Translations under genes and position numbers: made by a program
Part shown: positions 18,099 to 25,780 of the stretch, piece after piece
Numbering within the stretch: position 1 is the first letter of the stretch
Layout of the letters: each line of letters begins with the position of its first letter
The notes under the pieces: generated by a model
The model's input: only the letters and a program-made list of their open reading frames with translations
Told to the model about the DNA's origin: nothing
Database searches by the model: none
NCBI RefSeq assembly: GCF_013618865.1
Contig: NZ_JABSOE010000015.1
Location: forward strand, 1 to 64,000
Source: Phocaeicola faecicola
Lineage (GTDB): Bacteria; Bacteroidota; Bacteroidia; Bacteroidales; Bacteroidaceae
Direction of reading: 5' to 3'
DNA length: 64,000 nt

Positions 18099-19544
18099 TT
18101 ATTTAAAGGGTGGAAGGTATAGCATATCGTCTGGGATTAATTTGTCATCCGATCTACTAACCATTCTGACCTTCAGAGATTCTCCCATATAGTTTTCAAA
18201 ATATAATAGTTTGAGTTCGTGAAAACCGGCTTCAAGTCCAACTTTTCCTCCAACGCATTTTAGGTTATGCGACCCATCATTGTCAACCACTTCTTTGCCG
18301 TCAATGAATAATCTGGACCCGTCATCGGAATATACGTAAAAATAGTAAACCCCTTTTTCTGGAATTTTGAGATATGTATGAAAATCATAACCAAAATGGT
18401 CTTTTGCAGGAGCTTCAGATATTGTAAGATTAGGTAATATTCCTTCTTTAATCTTTGTACCGGTATACATATCTGACGTTTTTTTAAATTTTCCTTCATA
18501 GTAGGCATATGCAACTCCATGCTGTGTAGGCTTTACCTTTTGTGCAGGAAGAAATTCTCCTGCTTCATCAATAGATGTGATACCGGAAGGGTAATAATAG
18601 GTAAACTCCTTACCTTTAGGGGTCGTAATCCAGGTATCAAACCGGCGTGTGTTTTCATAAAGTTTTATGACTCGTCCTCCCCGAATAAAACGTCCGTAAG
18701 CGTCTTTTCCTGTTACACGACCATATCCAAGTACTATGCCTTTTTCCTGTCCTAAGAAATCATTGTCATGGTCATGGCCGACGAAGACACCCATGACATC
18801 TTGACATTCAATGAAAGAAGCGAACATGCCGCTATTTATATCCGATGAGCAGACATCACCTTCTTCACATTTTCCCCAAGTAGATTCTTTTCCTACTAAA
18901 TTCCGGAATTCAGGTAAGGCTATATGGAAAAAAGCCAGTGCAGGTACCGCTTTTCCACCGTTTTCCTCTGTAAAAGTTTTGCTTTGAGAGCGATACCACT
19001 CTATTTGACTGAAATGAATCCAATCATAGTGTCCTAGTTCATCTGCTTCAGGATAATCGTTTGAGTCAATACAATATAAGACTGATGCAATTTTTTCTTT
19101 AGCTTGTGAGCCATAAATAGGAATTGTATGATTTCCTAATCCCTTGATGTTGTTGGGGCCTTGCGATCCGACAAAATAAGGCGACTGGACAAGTAATCCA
19201 TAAATGTCTTTTTTACTCAGGTATTCAGCATCATGATTGCCCATTGTTACTGTAAAAGGCATCTGAAGTTCTTCAAAAATCTGAATGATAGATTTCCAGC
19301 CTTCAATGGCGGGATCAGCCGTTACAATATCTCCAGTCAGTACGGCCAGTTCTGGTTTTTCGATTTGTAATACGGTTTTAAGTGTTTGTTCACTTTCTTT
19401 ACATCCTGGTGATTTGGGGTCCCAATGGATATCCGTGAATTGTATTACTTTAAAGGAACCATTTTTAAAATAAAATTGATGTTGTGCAGTTATAGCTACA
19501 GTTTGTAGCAGGAAAACTACTATAAGTAATAGGTTTCTTTTCAT
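18099..19544 (-). CDS. Exported metallophosphoesterase with C-terminal PA14 domain
   Basis: 481 residues with a signal peptide (about 1-20). The calcineurin-like domain (about 30-310) has all metal-site motifs: FTDIHWD, LTGDIV, TMGNHDAE and VGHDHDND. It belongs to the Dcr2/purple-acid-phosphatase-like exported enzymes, phosphomono- or phosphodiesterases. A PA14 domain fills about 340-481 (YSDDGSRLFIDG, VVDNDGSH). It is close in sequence to the PA14 of the GH92 mannosidase in the same locus, suggesting both are targeted to the same glycan. It lies 24 bp after the GH20 gene and is probably co-transcribed with it. The substrate is unknown. Metallophosphoesterases that strip phosphoethanolamine from GPI mannoses exist in eukaryotes (Cdc1/PGAP5), which fits the locus but is an analogy. 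Confidence 0.88.
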   Translation of the reverse strand: MKRNLLLIVVFLLQTVAITAQHQFYFKNGSFKVIQFTDIHWDPKSPGCKESEQTLKTVLQIEKPELAVLTGDIVTADPAIEGWKSIIQIFEELQMPFTVTMGNHDAEYLSKKDIYGLLVQSPYFVGSQGPNNIKGLGNHTIPIYGSQAKEKIASVLYCIDSNDYPEADELGHYDWIHFSQIEWYRSQSKTFTEENGGKAVPALAFFHIALPEFRNLVGKESTWGKCEEGDVCSSDINSGMFASFIECQDVMGVFVGHDHDNDFLGQEKGIVLGYGRVTGKDAYGRFIRGGRVIKLYENTRRFDTWITTPKGKEFTYYYPSGITSIDEAGEFLPAQKVKPTQHGVAYAYYEGKFKKTSDMYTGTKIKEGILPNLTISEAPAKDHFGYDFHTYLKIPEKGVYYFYVYSDDGSRLFIDGKEVVDNDGSHNLKCVGGKVGLEAGFHELKLLYFENYMGESLKVRMVSRSDDKLIPDDMLYLPPFK

Positions 19545-19568
19545 GTTCTTTTAAAAGTGTTTATTTGT

Positions 19569-21863
19569 TTAATAAATTTCTATTTCGTCTAATGCTAATT
19601 CGCTGGGAGTACCTTCTTTATAATACCCTTTTGGGCAGTTCCCTCCCCCTAAAATCATGAGACGTAAAAATTTAGCTGTTGTCTCTTTGAAATTGAGGGA
19701 TACCGGAAAGCGTGTTGCTTCTGTTCGAGTGAAATCATAGGTTGGCTGACTTTGAGCCACGGTATAATAGGTAAGTCCATCTTGGGATACACACACTTGC
19801 ACTTGACGTGCTGGCCATATTTTATTCCAGGGTCGCCATAAAGATGCTAATTTTACTTGTCTGATAGTATCTTTTGGGTGTAGTGTTATATCTATTTGTA
19901 GAGTGTCTTCGTGAAAACAGATCCACTGCCTCATGTCCTTTGTGTATCCTCTCAAGCCATCTGTAAGTCCATATCCATTATGAATGTGTCCCCATCCGGC
20001 TTTCGGCGTACAAGTATAGTCACATCCCGTAGCTTTATTTACGGTGAAACGTTTGTGGGTAATGTTTCCCATTCGTTTATTGTTTAAATAGACGGCTGCG
20101 AAAATTTCTGTTTCTTTGTTTAAAAGTAATGGAGATGTATATGTCTGAAACTGACTTTCTGTAGAATCATTGATTGCATACCGTATTTCTCCACCAGGAC
20201 ATAATGTCTTTAATGTGATTTCTTGACTTGATTTTGCTTTATTCCATATGCCATGGAAGGAAACTTCATAAAAGTTGCGGCAGGCATTTATACCTTTATT
20301 ATCAAGCCATGCAAAGTTCTTTTTGAGACGTATTAGAAAATCTCCGATATTCTTGTTTTTAGTTTCTGTCCACTGTACTTCTGCCATGGCCAGCAAACGT
20401 GGAAATGCCATATATTCCAGGTAATTTGAAGTTTGTACATATTCTCCCCACAGGTTGGCTTGAGTTCCTATGATATATTTTTGTTGCTCCTCATTTAATA
20501 TATCGGGCAGGGGATTGTATGCATATACACTATCCAACGGGAGGAAACTTCCTATTGCAAGTGGAGCAAACTCCGGATCTTCTTGATAATGATCAATGTA
20601 ACAATAGTCCCCTGGGGTCATTATAACATTATGTTTCATTTGAGCAGCAGTAATGCCTCCTTTTTCTCCACGCCACGACATGACAGTGGCATTAGGTGCC
20701 AGTCCTCCTTCCAGAATTTCATCCCATCCTATGATGTTTCTACCTTTACTGTTTACAAATTTTTCTATTCTATGAATAAACCAGCTTTGTAGTTCGTGTT
20801 CATCTTTTAGCCTTTCTTTCTTTATGAGTGCCTGACATTTGGAGCATGCTTTCCATGCTTTTTTAGGGCACTCATCTCCTCCTATGTGAATATATTGGGA
20901 AGGAAATAATTCCATAATTTCAGATAATATATCCTGGAGAAACTGAATAGTACCTTCATGAGGACAGTAAACTTCGTCGAAGATGTCCATGTAATCACGT
21001 ACAACGTAATTTTTACCAAGGCCACATGAATATTGTGGGTATGCAGCTAATGCTGCAGACGAATGTCCCGGCATTTCTATTTCAGGAATGATAGTGATGA
21101 AGCGTTCCTGAGCATAGCGCACAATTTCTTTGATATCCTCTTGGGTGTAAAATCCTTTTTGGGGGATACTGTCAAAGCGGCGTGGAAAGTAATAGTCGGA
21201 ATGTCCTACCATGGTTCTCGTTCGTGTAGAGCCTATATCCGTTAATTTGGGGTATTTTTTGATTTCAATACGCCAGCCTTGGTCATCGGTTAGATGCAAA
21301 TGTAGGTGGTTCATTTTATATACGGACATTAAGTCGATGAATTTTAATACCGTTTCTTTTGACTGGAAGTTGCGTGCAACGTCTATCATAGCCCCTCGGT
21401 AAGGAAATCTTGGCACATCTTTTATTTGAAGACATGGAAGCAGTACATTCCCACTGTTTTTTGTTGGGAACATTTGTAGTAGAGATTGTATGCCATAAAA
21501 AAAACCTGCCCCTTCTTCATTGGCACTAAGGATTATCCCTTCAGTGCCAATTGTTAGTCCGTATGCTTCATCAGGAAAACTGGAATCGACGATAAACCGA
21601 AAATCTATTTTCCCTGAATTGCTCTGTGCAAGTTTAAAGTGATGTTCTTTTAGTCTATCTGAAAAGTATTGTAATATCTTTTTTGATGCAGGGAAGGGGG
21701 TGTCCATACTGATTGATACCTCATTCCCGAGGGTTAGGAATTGATTTGATTTTACCTCAATCTCATTAGGATATGGGATTATTGATAAGTCTCCTATATT
21801 ATCAGTGGAAGGTGAACATCCCCAACAAAATAAGATGGTAAACAAAAGAACCAGTTTTTTCAT
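19569..21863 (-). CDS. GH20 beta-N-acetylhexosaminidase lipoprotein
   Basis: 764 residues with a lipobox (FCWGC, Cys16), so membrane-anchored. An N-terminal GH20b domain (about 25-145) precedes the catalytic TIM barrel (about 150-500). HIGGDECPKKAW near 325 carries the Asp-Glu pair of the substrate-assisted mechanism, and YRGAMIDVARNFQ and HLHLTDDQGWRIEIK are also typical. A small chitobiase-C-like beta domain (about 545-615) and a discoidin/F5-8-type C domain (about 625-764) follow, the latter a likely sugar-binding module. It removes terminal beta-linked GlcNAc or GalNAc. Start is 2 bp after the stop of the metallophosphoesterase gene, so the two are translationally linked. In a GPI setting it could remove a beta-GalNAc side branch; N-glycan chitobiose is the other obvious target. 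Confidence 0.94.
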   Translation of the reverse strand: MKKLVLLFTILFCWGCSPSTDNIGDLSIIPYPNEIEVKSNQFLTLGNEVSISMDTPFPASKKILQYFSDRLKEHHFKLAQSNSGKIDFRFIVDSSFPDEAYGLTIGTEGIILSANEEGAGFFYGIQSLLQMFPTKNSGNVLLPCLQIKDVPRFPYRGAMIDVARNFQSKETVLKFIDLMSVYKMNHLHLHLTDDQGWRIEIKKYPKLTDIGSTRTRTMVGHSDYYFPRRFDSIPQKGFYTQEDIKEIVRYAQERFITIIPEIEMPGHSSAALAAYPQYSCGLGKNYVVRDYMDIFDEVYCPHEGTIQFLQDILSEIMELFPSQYIHIGGDECPKKAWKACSKCQALIKKERLKDEHELQSWFIHRIEKFVNSKGRNIIGWDEILEGGLAPNATVMSWRGEKGGITAAQMKHNVIMTPGDYCYIDHYQEDPEFAPLAIGSFLPLDSVYAYNPLPDILNEEQQKYIIGTQANLWGEYVQTSNYLEYMAFPRLLAMAEVQWTETKNKNIGDFLIRLKKNFAWLDNKGINACRNFYEVSFHGIWNKAKSSQEITLKTLCPGGEIRYAINDSTESQFQTYTSPLLLNKETEIFAAVYLNNKRMGNITHKRFTVNKATGCDYTCTPKAGWGHIHNGYGLTDGLRGYTKDMRQWICFHEDTLQIDITLHPKDTIRQVKLASLWRPWNKIWPARQVQVCVSQDGLTYYTVAQSQPTYDFTRTEATRFPVSLNFKETTAKFLRLMILGGGNCPKGYYKEGTPSELALDEIEIY

Positions 21864-21865
21864 AA

Positions 21866-22822
21866 TTATTTGTTTAGTATTTTGGTATAAAAAGGTCCAA
21901 CTATTTCATAATTGCCATTGCCATCAGTCCAGCGGCAAGTAGCAATAGCTATTGTGTCATTCTTAATTCTGACAACAGCAAACGAACCGTTTCCATCCTC
22001 ATCAAGCCAGGCATTGTTCACTTGATAAATGGTATGTCCACGATACGTTTGAAGGCTGGCTTCATGAGTATGTCCTACTAAAAATGCTGCCAGATTGTAT
22101 TGCTCCAGAATATCAAATAACTTTTTTCTGGCAGATTCTGGCCACCATTGTAAAGCCCAATTATCAAATCCATAATGTTGTATATATACCACTGGATTGC
22201 CTTTTGATGCATACTTTTTTAAATCTTCTTCTAACCATTCCCAGTTCGCTTCTCCATATTCATCATCTCCTGAATAGCGATGTGCTTGGATGAAATGCAC
22301 GTCTTCTACGTTCCAGGAATAACTCCTGCTTTCTTTATGTAAGTTTAAAACTTCCCCTTGTTGAAATTTTTGTAGTAATATCGAGTCGAGCAAGTGCAGG
22401 TTGGATTCTCTTCCACGTAGATTCTCAATTGAGTCTTGAGATATTGGATTAATATCATGATTTCCGTATCCGGGAAATACTGGATAATGAATCTGTTTAT
22501 CCCCTTTGCCGAGGGTATATCTTTGATGATATAAATCGTGTATTTCTGAAAAAGGCTTGTCAAACATGTCTCCTGCAATAATTACACCATGAAGGTGGTT
22601 GACAGTTCCTGTGACAATACCATTGATGGAATCTTGGGGAATGCAGAATTTTTCTTCCAGATTATTAAGTGCACGGACATGATAATATTGGTCGGTTTCG
22701 GGGGGCAAGTCAAAATGAAGATCACCTAACACTGCTACAGTAACATCTCTTTTATTGTTTGTTGAGTTGGTACAAGCTGATAATGTCAGCATTCCGAATA
22801 AGGATAACCAAAGTGCTTTCAT
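21866..22822 (-). CDS. Metallophosphoesterase lipoprotein
   Basis: 318 residues with a lipobox (LSAC, Cys17). The calcineurin-like domain spans nearly the whole protein. Motifs: VLGDLHFD, IAGDMFDKP, GYGNHDINP, YIQHYGFD and VGHTHEAS, all metal-binding positions intact. It is distinct from the PA14-bearing phosphoesterase at 18099 and lacks extra modules. It is the first gene of a three-gene unit (this, GH20, phosphoesterase-PA14), 147 bp after the sigma gene, with a copy of the shared regulatory element in that gap. A periplasmic or surface phosphoesterase acting on a phosphorylated glycan or lipid headgroup is likely; the substrate is not known. Confidence 0.88.
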   Translation of the reverse strand: MKALWLSLFGMLTLSACTNSTNNKRDVTVAVLGDLHFDLPPETDQYYHVRALNNLEEKFCIPQDSINGIVTGTVNHLHGVIIAGDMFDKPFSEIHDLYHQRYTLGKGDKQIHYPVFPGYGNHDINPISQDSIENLRGRESNLHLLDSILLQKFQQGEVLNLHKESRSYSWNVEDVHFIQAHRYSGDDEYGEANWEWLEEDLKKYASKGNPVVYIQHYGFDNWALQWWPESARKKLFDILEQYNLAAFLVGHTHEASLQTYRGHTIYQVNNAWLDEDGNGSFAVVRIKNDTIAIATCRWTDGNGNYEIVGPFYTKILNK

Positions 22823-22914
22823 AATAAATGTGTTGAGTCTTTAATAATTTATATTTTGGAGAGGTGTAACGTGGTTATGAGAATACTGTATATGATTTAT
22901 GAACTCTCTCATAT

Positions 22915-22965
22915 AAGGTTACATAATAAGAATTCCTTTATGAAGACTTTACCCTAGTATGAAGA
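22915..22965 (-). promoter_or_regulatory. Shared PUL regulatory element, copy upstream of the phosphoesterase-GH20 unit
   Basis: Minus strand: ACTAGGGTA, then AAGGAA (18 bp from GGG to GG), then twelve bases and AACCTT. The same blocks occur at 24541-24600 and 32316-32376. It lies about 95-145 bp before the start codon at 22822. Confidence 0.5.
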
Positions 22966-22969
22966 TGTC

Positions 22970-23497
22970 TTATTTTAGGTAATCGTGTAAATCTGCTCTT
23001 AATTGTTTTAAGGCTTTACTTATATGATATTCTACCCCTTTAATGGATAAATTCATCATTTCTGCAATTTCTTTATTACTTTTAGCCTGGAATCGACTGA
23101 GCATAAAAACTTTGTAAGTCTGCCCATTCAGACGTAAGAGAGAAGCTTTAATCAGTTTTTGGAGGTCTTTTGAATATAAATTATGTGGATCATAAGACTC
23201 CAAACTGTTTATCTGAAATTGTATTTCATTACTGCCTTCTGTTTCAAGGCTTTGATGTACTTCCTGCTTAATATATTCATGACGGAAGTAGTGAAGAATT
23301 TTATGGCGGATAGTAGAAAATAAGAAAGGAATAGGAGCCTCTATTTCTTTGTGTTCAGACAGATATTCCCATAATATAATCATGGATTCGGATGCAATAT
23401 CGGCAGCCAAGTCTGAATCATGTAAAAAAGACTGGGCAAACAAAATCCCTCGCTTATAATATAAGGTGTAATTCTTATTGAACTCATCCAGATGCAT
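22970..23497 (-). CDS. ECF sigma factor (FecI-like, Bacteroidota type)
   Basis: 175 residues. Sigma region 2 covers about 10-75 (SDLAADIASESMIILWEYL, then FSTIRHKILHYFRHEY), which binds core polymerase and the -10 element. Region 4 covers about 115-170 (LSRFQAKSNKEIAEMMNLSIKGVEYHISKALKQLR), a helix-turn-helix for the -35 element. There is no region 3, as usual for ECF factors. It should be held by the FecR protein and released when SusC1 is loaded with its glycan. It is unusual that the anti-sigma gene is not next to it. The gene follows the PI-PLC gene by 94 bp, so PI-PLC and sigma are probably on one transcript. Confidence 0.94.
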   Translation of the reverse strand: MHLDEFNKNYTLYYKRGILFAQSFLHDSDLAADIASESMIILWEYLSEHKEIEAPIPFLFSTIRHKILHYFRHEYIKQEVHQSLETEGSNEIQFQINSLESYDPHNLYSKDLQKLIKASLLRLNGQTYKVFMLSRFQAKSNKEIAEMMNLSIKGVEYHISKALKQLRADLHDYLK

Positions 23498-23591
23498 GTC
23501 TTTATTTTCCTTATTTTTATTCGATTATGCACATGAAAAAATGGTCTTTCTTCATTTTATAGCTAGTTTAGATGGTTGTCACATTTCGTTG

Positions 23592-24530
23592 CTAATGAAG
23601 AAAATTAGAACTGATTACTTGTTGGATAATCTTCTCTCCGGATGGAGAGGCTGAGAAATCGATCATGATGATTCCCCGATTTTTCGGGCTTTTGGCTAGG
23701 AATTCATATATAGTTGGGTTGATTTTATCAGCAAAAGCTTTTGGACCATCTTTAGGCAGGGCTGTAGCACTGGCAAAACTGATGAACCATTTGTGAGAAT
23801 CAACAGGTTCTTCTGATGACTTTTGAATATTCCGAATAGTGGTCATGCTCTTATAATTCGCTTCAGATATGGAGGCATATTGATATTCGTCTTCCACTGA
23901 TGCCACGACTTCTTTCTGATTGCTGCCCCGCAATATTATGTCACAGGTAGTATTGTCTCCCCAGTTAAGACACATGACGCCGGGATAGTTTTCCATTATT
24001 CTGTCCCGATGCAAGAACAGAATTTTTCCTCTGCAGTCTTTTAGTGTCAGGCTAGGAGAAAATTCCCAAATAAATTTATCTTTTAATATTGGGTTTGTTA
24101 GACTTTCAGATAGAAGTGAACTGTATTCAGCTCTATTACCTCCTTCGCATTTTAATGAAACAATCAGCATTTCAGAAGGATGATTGTTTAGAAAAGATAT
24201 GAACATAGGGAGTACATCTTTTTTCCAAGTGATGTGCTGGAACTGAGTGGCGTGATAAATTCCTAAATCTTCATTGATGGCTTGTAAGCGAATGTCAAAT
24301 CCTCGTATACCTTTTTCTAATTGTTCTTTGATTGATGAATCTTGTGTTTGCAAGAATTCTCCTCCCAATACGGCCCCGCTATCATGAGTTGCAGGTATGG
24401 ACAATTTATAAATAGGCATTGTATCTTTTATATGTTGCATCCAGCTTGTTGAATCCCACTTTTCGTAAGAGCTGCATCCGGACAACAATGAAAATATGAA
24501 AAGTGCCAAACAATGGACTAATTTCTTCAT
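23592..24530 (-). CDS. Phosphatidylinositol-specific phospholipase C lipoprotein
   Basis: 312 residues with a lipobox (LLSGC, Cys19), so membrane-anchored and probably periplasmic or surface exposed. It matches the bacterial PI-PLC X domain, which cleaves phosphatidylinositol or GPI to diacylglycerol and a cyclic inositol phosphate. Catalytic-type motifs are IPATHDSGAV (first His, near 48), GIRGFDIRLQ (Asp/Arg pair, near 77) and IYHATQFQ (second His, near 94), followed by the conserved LNNHPSEMLIVSLKCE. No calcium-site EF hand or extra domains are seen, so it is like the small Ca-independent enzymes of Bacillus and Listeria. It heads the transcript carrying the PUL sigma factor and has a copy of the shared regulatory element just upstream. 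Presence of PI-PLC in a mannosidase PUL is unusual. Confidence 0.9.
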   Translation of the reverse strand: MKKLVHCLALFIFSLLSGCSSYEKWDSTSWMQHIKDTMPIYKLSIPATHDSGAVLGGEFLQTQDSSIKEQLEKGIRGFDIRLQAINEDLGIYHATQFQHITWKKDVLPMFISFLNNHPSEMLIVSLKCEGGNRAEYSSLLSESLTNPILKDKFIWEFSPSLTLKDCRGKILFLHRDRIMENYPGVMCLNWGDNTTCDIILRGSNQKEVVASVEDEYQYASISEANYKSMTTIRNIQKSSEEPVDSHKWFISFASATALPKDGPKAFADKINPTIYEFLAKSPKNRGIIMIDFSASPSGEKIIQQVISSNFLH

Positions 24531-24540
24531 AAGTTTTATT

Positions 24541-24600
24541 GATGTTTTTTAAGGTTATATATATTATGTTCCTTAAATGAGTAAAACCCCTAGTTGAGAA
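24541..24600 (-). promoter_or_regulatory. Shared PUL regulatory element, copy upstream of PI-PLC
   Basis: Minus strand: AACTAGGGG, AAGGAA (same 18-bp phase as the other copies, counted from the last three G of the run), twelve bases, AACCTTAAA and ACATC. The AACCTT..AAACATC block is also found in the copy at 32316. It ends 10 bp before the PI-PLC start codon, so it is best placed as a promoter or operator. The rest of the 408-bp gap to 24938 is AT-rich with no gene except the terminator at 24860. Confidence 0.5.
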
Positions 24601-24859
24601 TAGAAAAAAAATAAAAAAAAGAATTAATTTTAAGTCAGAATATAGATTATCGGTATTTATTCATGTGTATTGAGCTGTTTATGGATTATTGGTAATGTGC
24701 GTCAGATTCTGCTGAGATAATAATATTTTAATTTGAAGTTTTGTCTTGTTTTATTTACTGTACTTATTACTGTGCCTGCTATTATGGTAAAATAATATAT
24801 ATTGATGATTCTTGTATTGTTGGTGTTATGATGCAGATGGGGTATTTTAAATAGAAAAT

Positions 24860-24900
24860 CTGCACTTTGAGAGTTTGTAAAAAAAACAGACAAAGTGCAG
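24860..24900 (-). terminator. Probable terminator of the SusC2 operon
   Basis: A perfect 10-bp stem (CTGCACTTTG / CAAAGTGCAG) with a 21-nt loop, about 40 bp after the stop codon of the last gene of the SusC2 operon. On the minus strand it is followed by a T-rich stretch (ATTTTCTATTT). The loop is long, so the strength is uncertain. Confidence 0.6.
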
Positions 24901-24938
24901 TAGAATTTACTTTTGAGCAGTTTTAATATTTTATTTGC

Positions 24939-25769
24939 TTAAAGGTTTACGCTTGACTCTATTTTCAGACAATAGGCATTCAGATTATTGCTGACGGATT
25001 CTTGGGTCATTTCTCTCAGTACCCAGGATGTTGGTCCAAGAACAAATAAGGTGTATGCTGATTCCTGACCTTTCGTTGCTTCAACTAAAGAATACCCTTT
25101 TATCTGGTTAGTTACAGCTTGCAGTTCTGTAAATAAATCTGTTTTCACAGTGCCGATAATGAGAGCTTCATAGGAAATTCCTGTCAAAGTTTTCAAAGCA
25201 CCAGCTGCAGCCGATGCTATTTGGGATTTTGACTCAAAACGAACGGTGCTGAAGGGTACCAATATATTTATGGGGGTGTCTGTCATTGACTTTGCCTGAA
25301 TATTGATAAATTTAATAAAACAATCATCTGTTACTTTAAAACTCCGTTCTGAATTTAATTTGTGATTAAAGAGAATGGAACTTCCTTCCATCGAACTTCC
25401 ATTAAATCTATTAAAAGCAAAACTAGAAAAACGCGTTGTTTCAAAGGCAACTTTGGTAGGTCCGAATTGTTCTGGGCTGCTGGAAGATGCAAGAGCGTAA
25501 TTCCCGTCCAACCGGTCTACGACACCTAGCGAACATGCTTTATCCTTTTTTTGAAAGAAAGAAATGATTGCATCGTATTCAGAAACTGAGCTATTGCTCA
25601 GCTCCGTAATGAAAAATACTTCTATGGTCTTGTTCTTATTCCATTCACCTCTTCCGGCTCCTTCTGGACGAGTAATGTTTCCTACTCCCCATTCTTCCTG
25701 AATGCAAGAACCCAAGATAAATATCAAGCCTAGCCCTGTCAGCAATAATTTTATATATATTTTTTCCAT
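24939..25769 (-). CDS. Lipoprotein resembling a catalytically dead EEP-fold protein
   Basis: 276 residues with a lipobox (ILGSC, Cys22). I do not recognise a named family. The order of segments parallels the endonuclease/exonuclease/phosphatase (EEP) fold seen next door at 25781: GSSILFNHKL where EEP has GNAILSKYPI, INILVPFSTV where EEP has the VTHLDH strand, a Q..A..L helix, ALIIGTVKTDLF where EEP has LLAGDMNQDV, YTLFVLGPTSWVL where EEP has LDYILGTKEKW, and a final strand where EEP has SDHNPV. The catalytic His, Asp/Asn and Asp-His residues are absent at all these places. This suggests a surface binding protein made from an enzyme fold, occupying the position of SusE-like lipoproteins. The alignment is by eye and should be tested by structure prediction. 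It is 11 bp after the EEP gene. Confidence 0.7.
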   Translation of the reverse strand: MEKIYIKLLLTGLGLIFILGSCIQEEWGVGNITRPEGAGRGEWNKNKTIEVFFITELSNSSVSEYDAIISFFQKKDKACSLGVVDRLDGNYALASSSSPEQFGPTKVAFETTRFSSFAFNRFNGSSMEGSSILFNHKLNSERSFKVTDDCFIKFINIQAKSMTDTPINILVPFSTVRFESKSQIASAAAGALKTLTGISYEALIIGTVKTDLFTELQAVTNQIKGYSLVEATKGQESAYTLFVLGPTSWVLREMTQESVSNNLNAYCLKIESSVNL

Positions 25770-25780
25770 ACTTCTTTGTT

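Noticed and set aside
24702-24893. 63-codon minus-strand frame in the gap between PI-PLC and the EEP-like gene.
   Set aside because: It overlaps the terminator stem, is AT-rich and low complexity, and has no family features.
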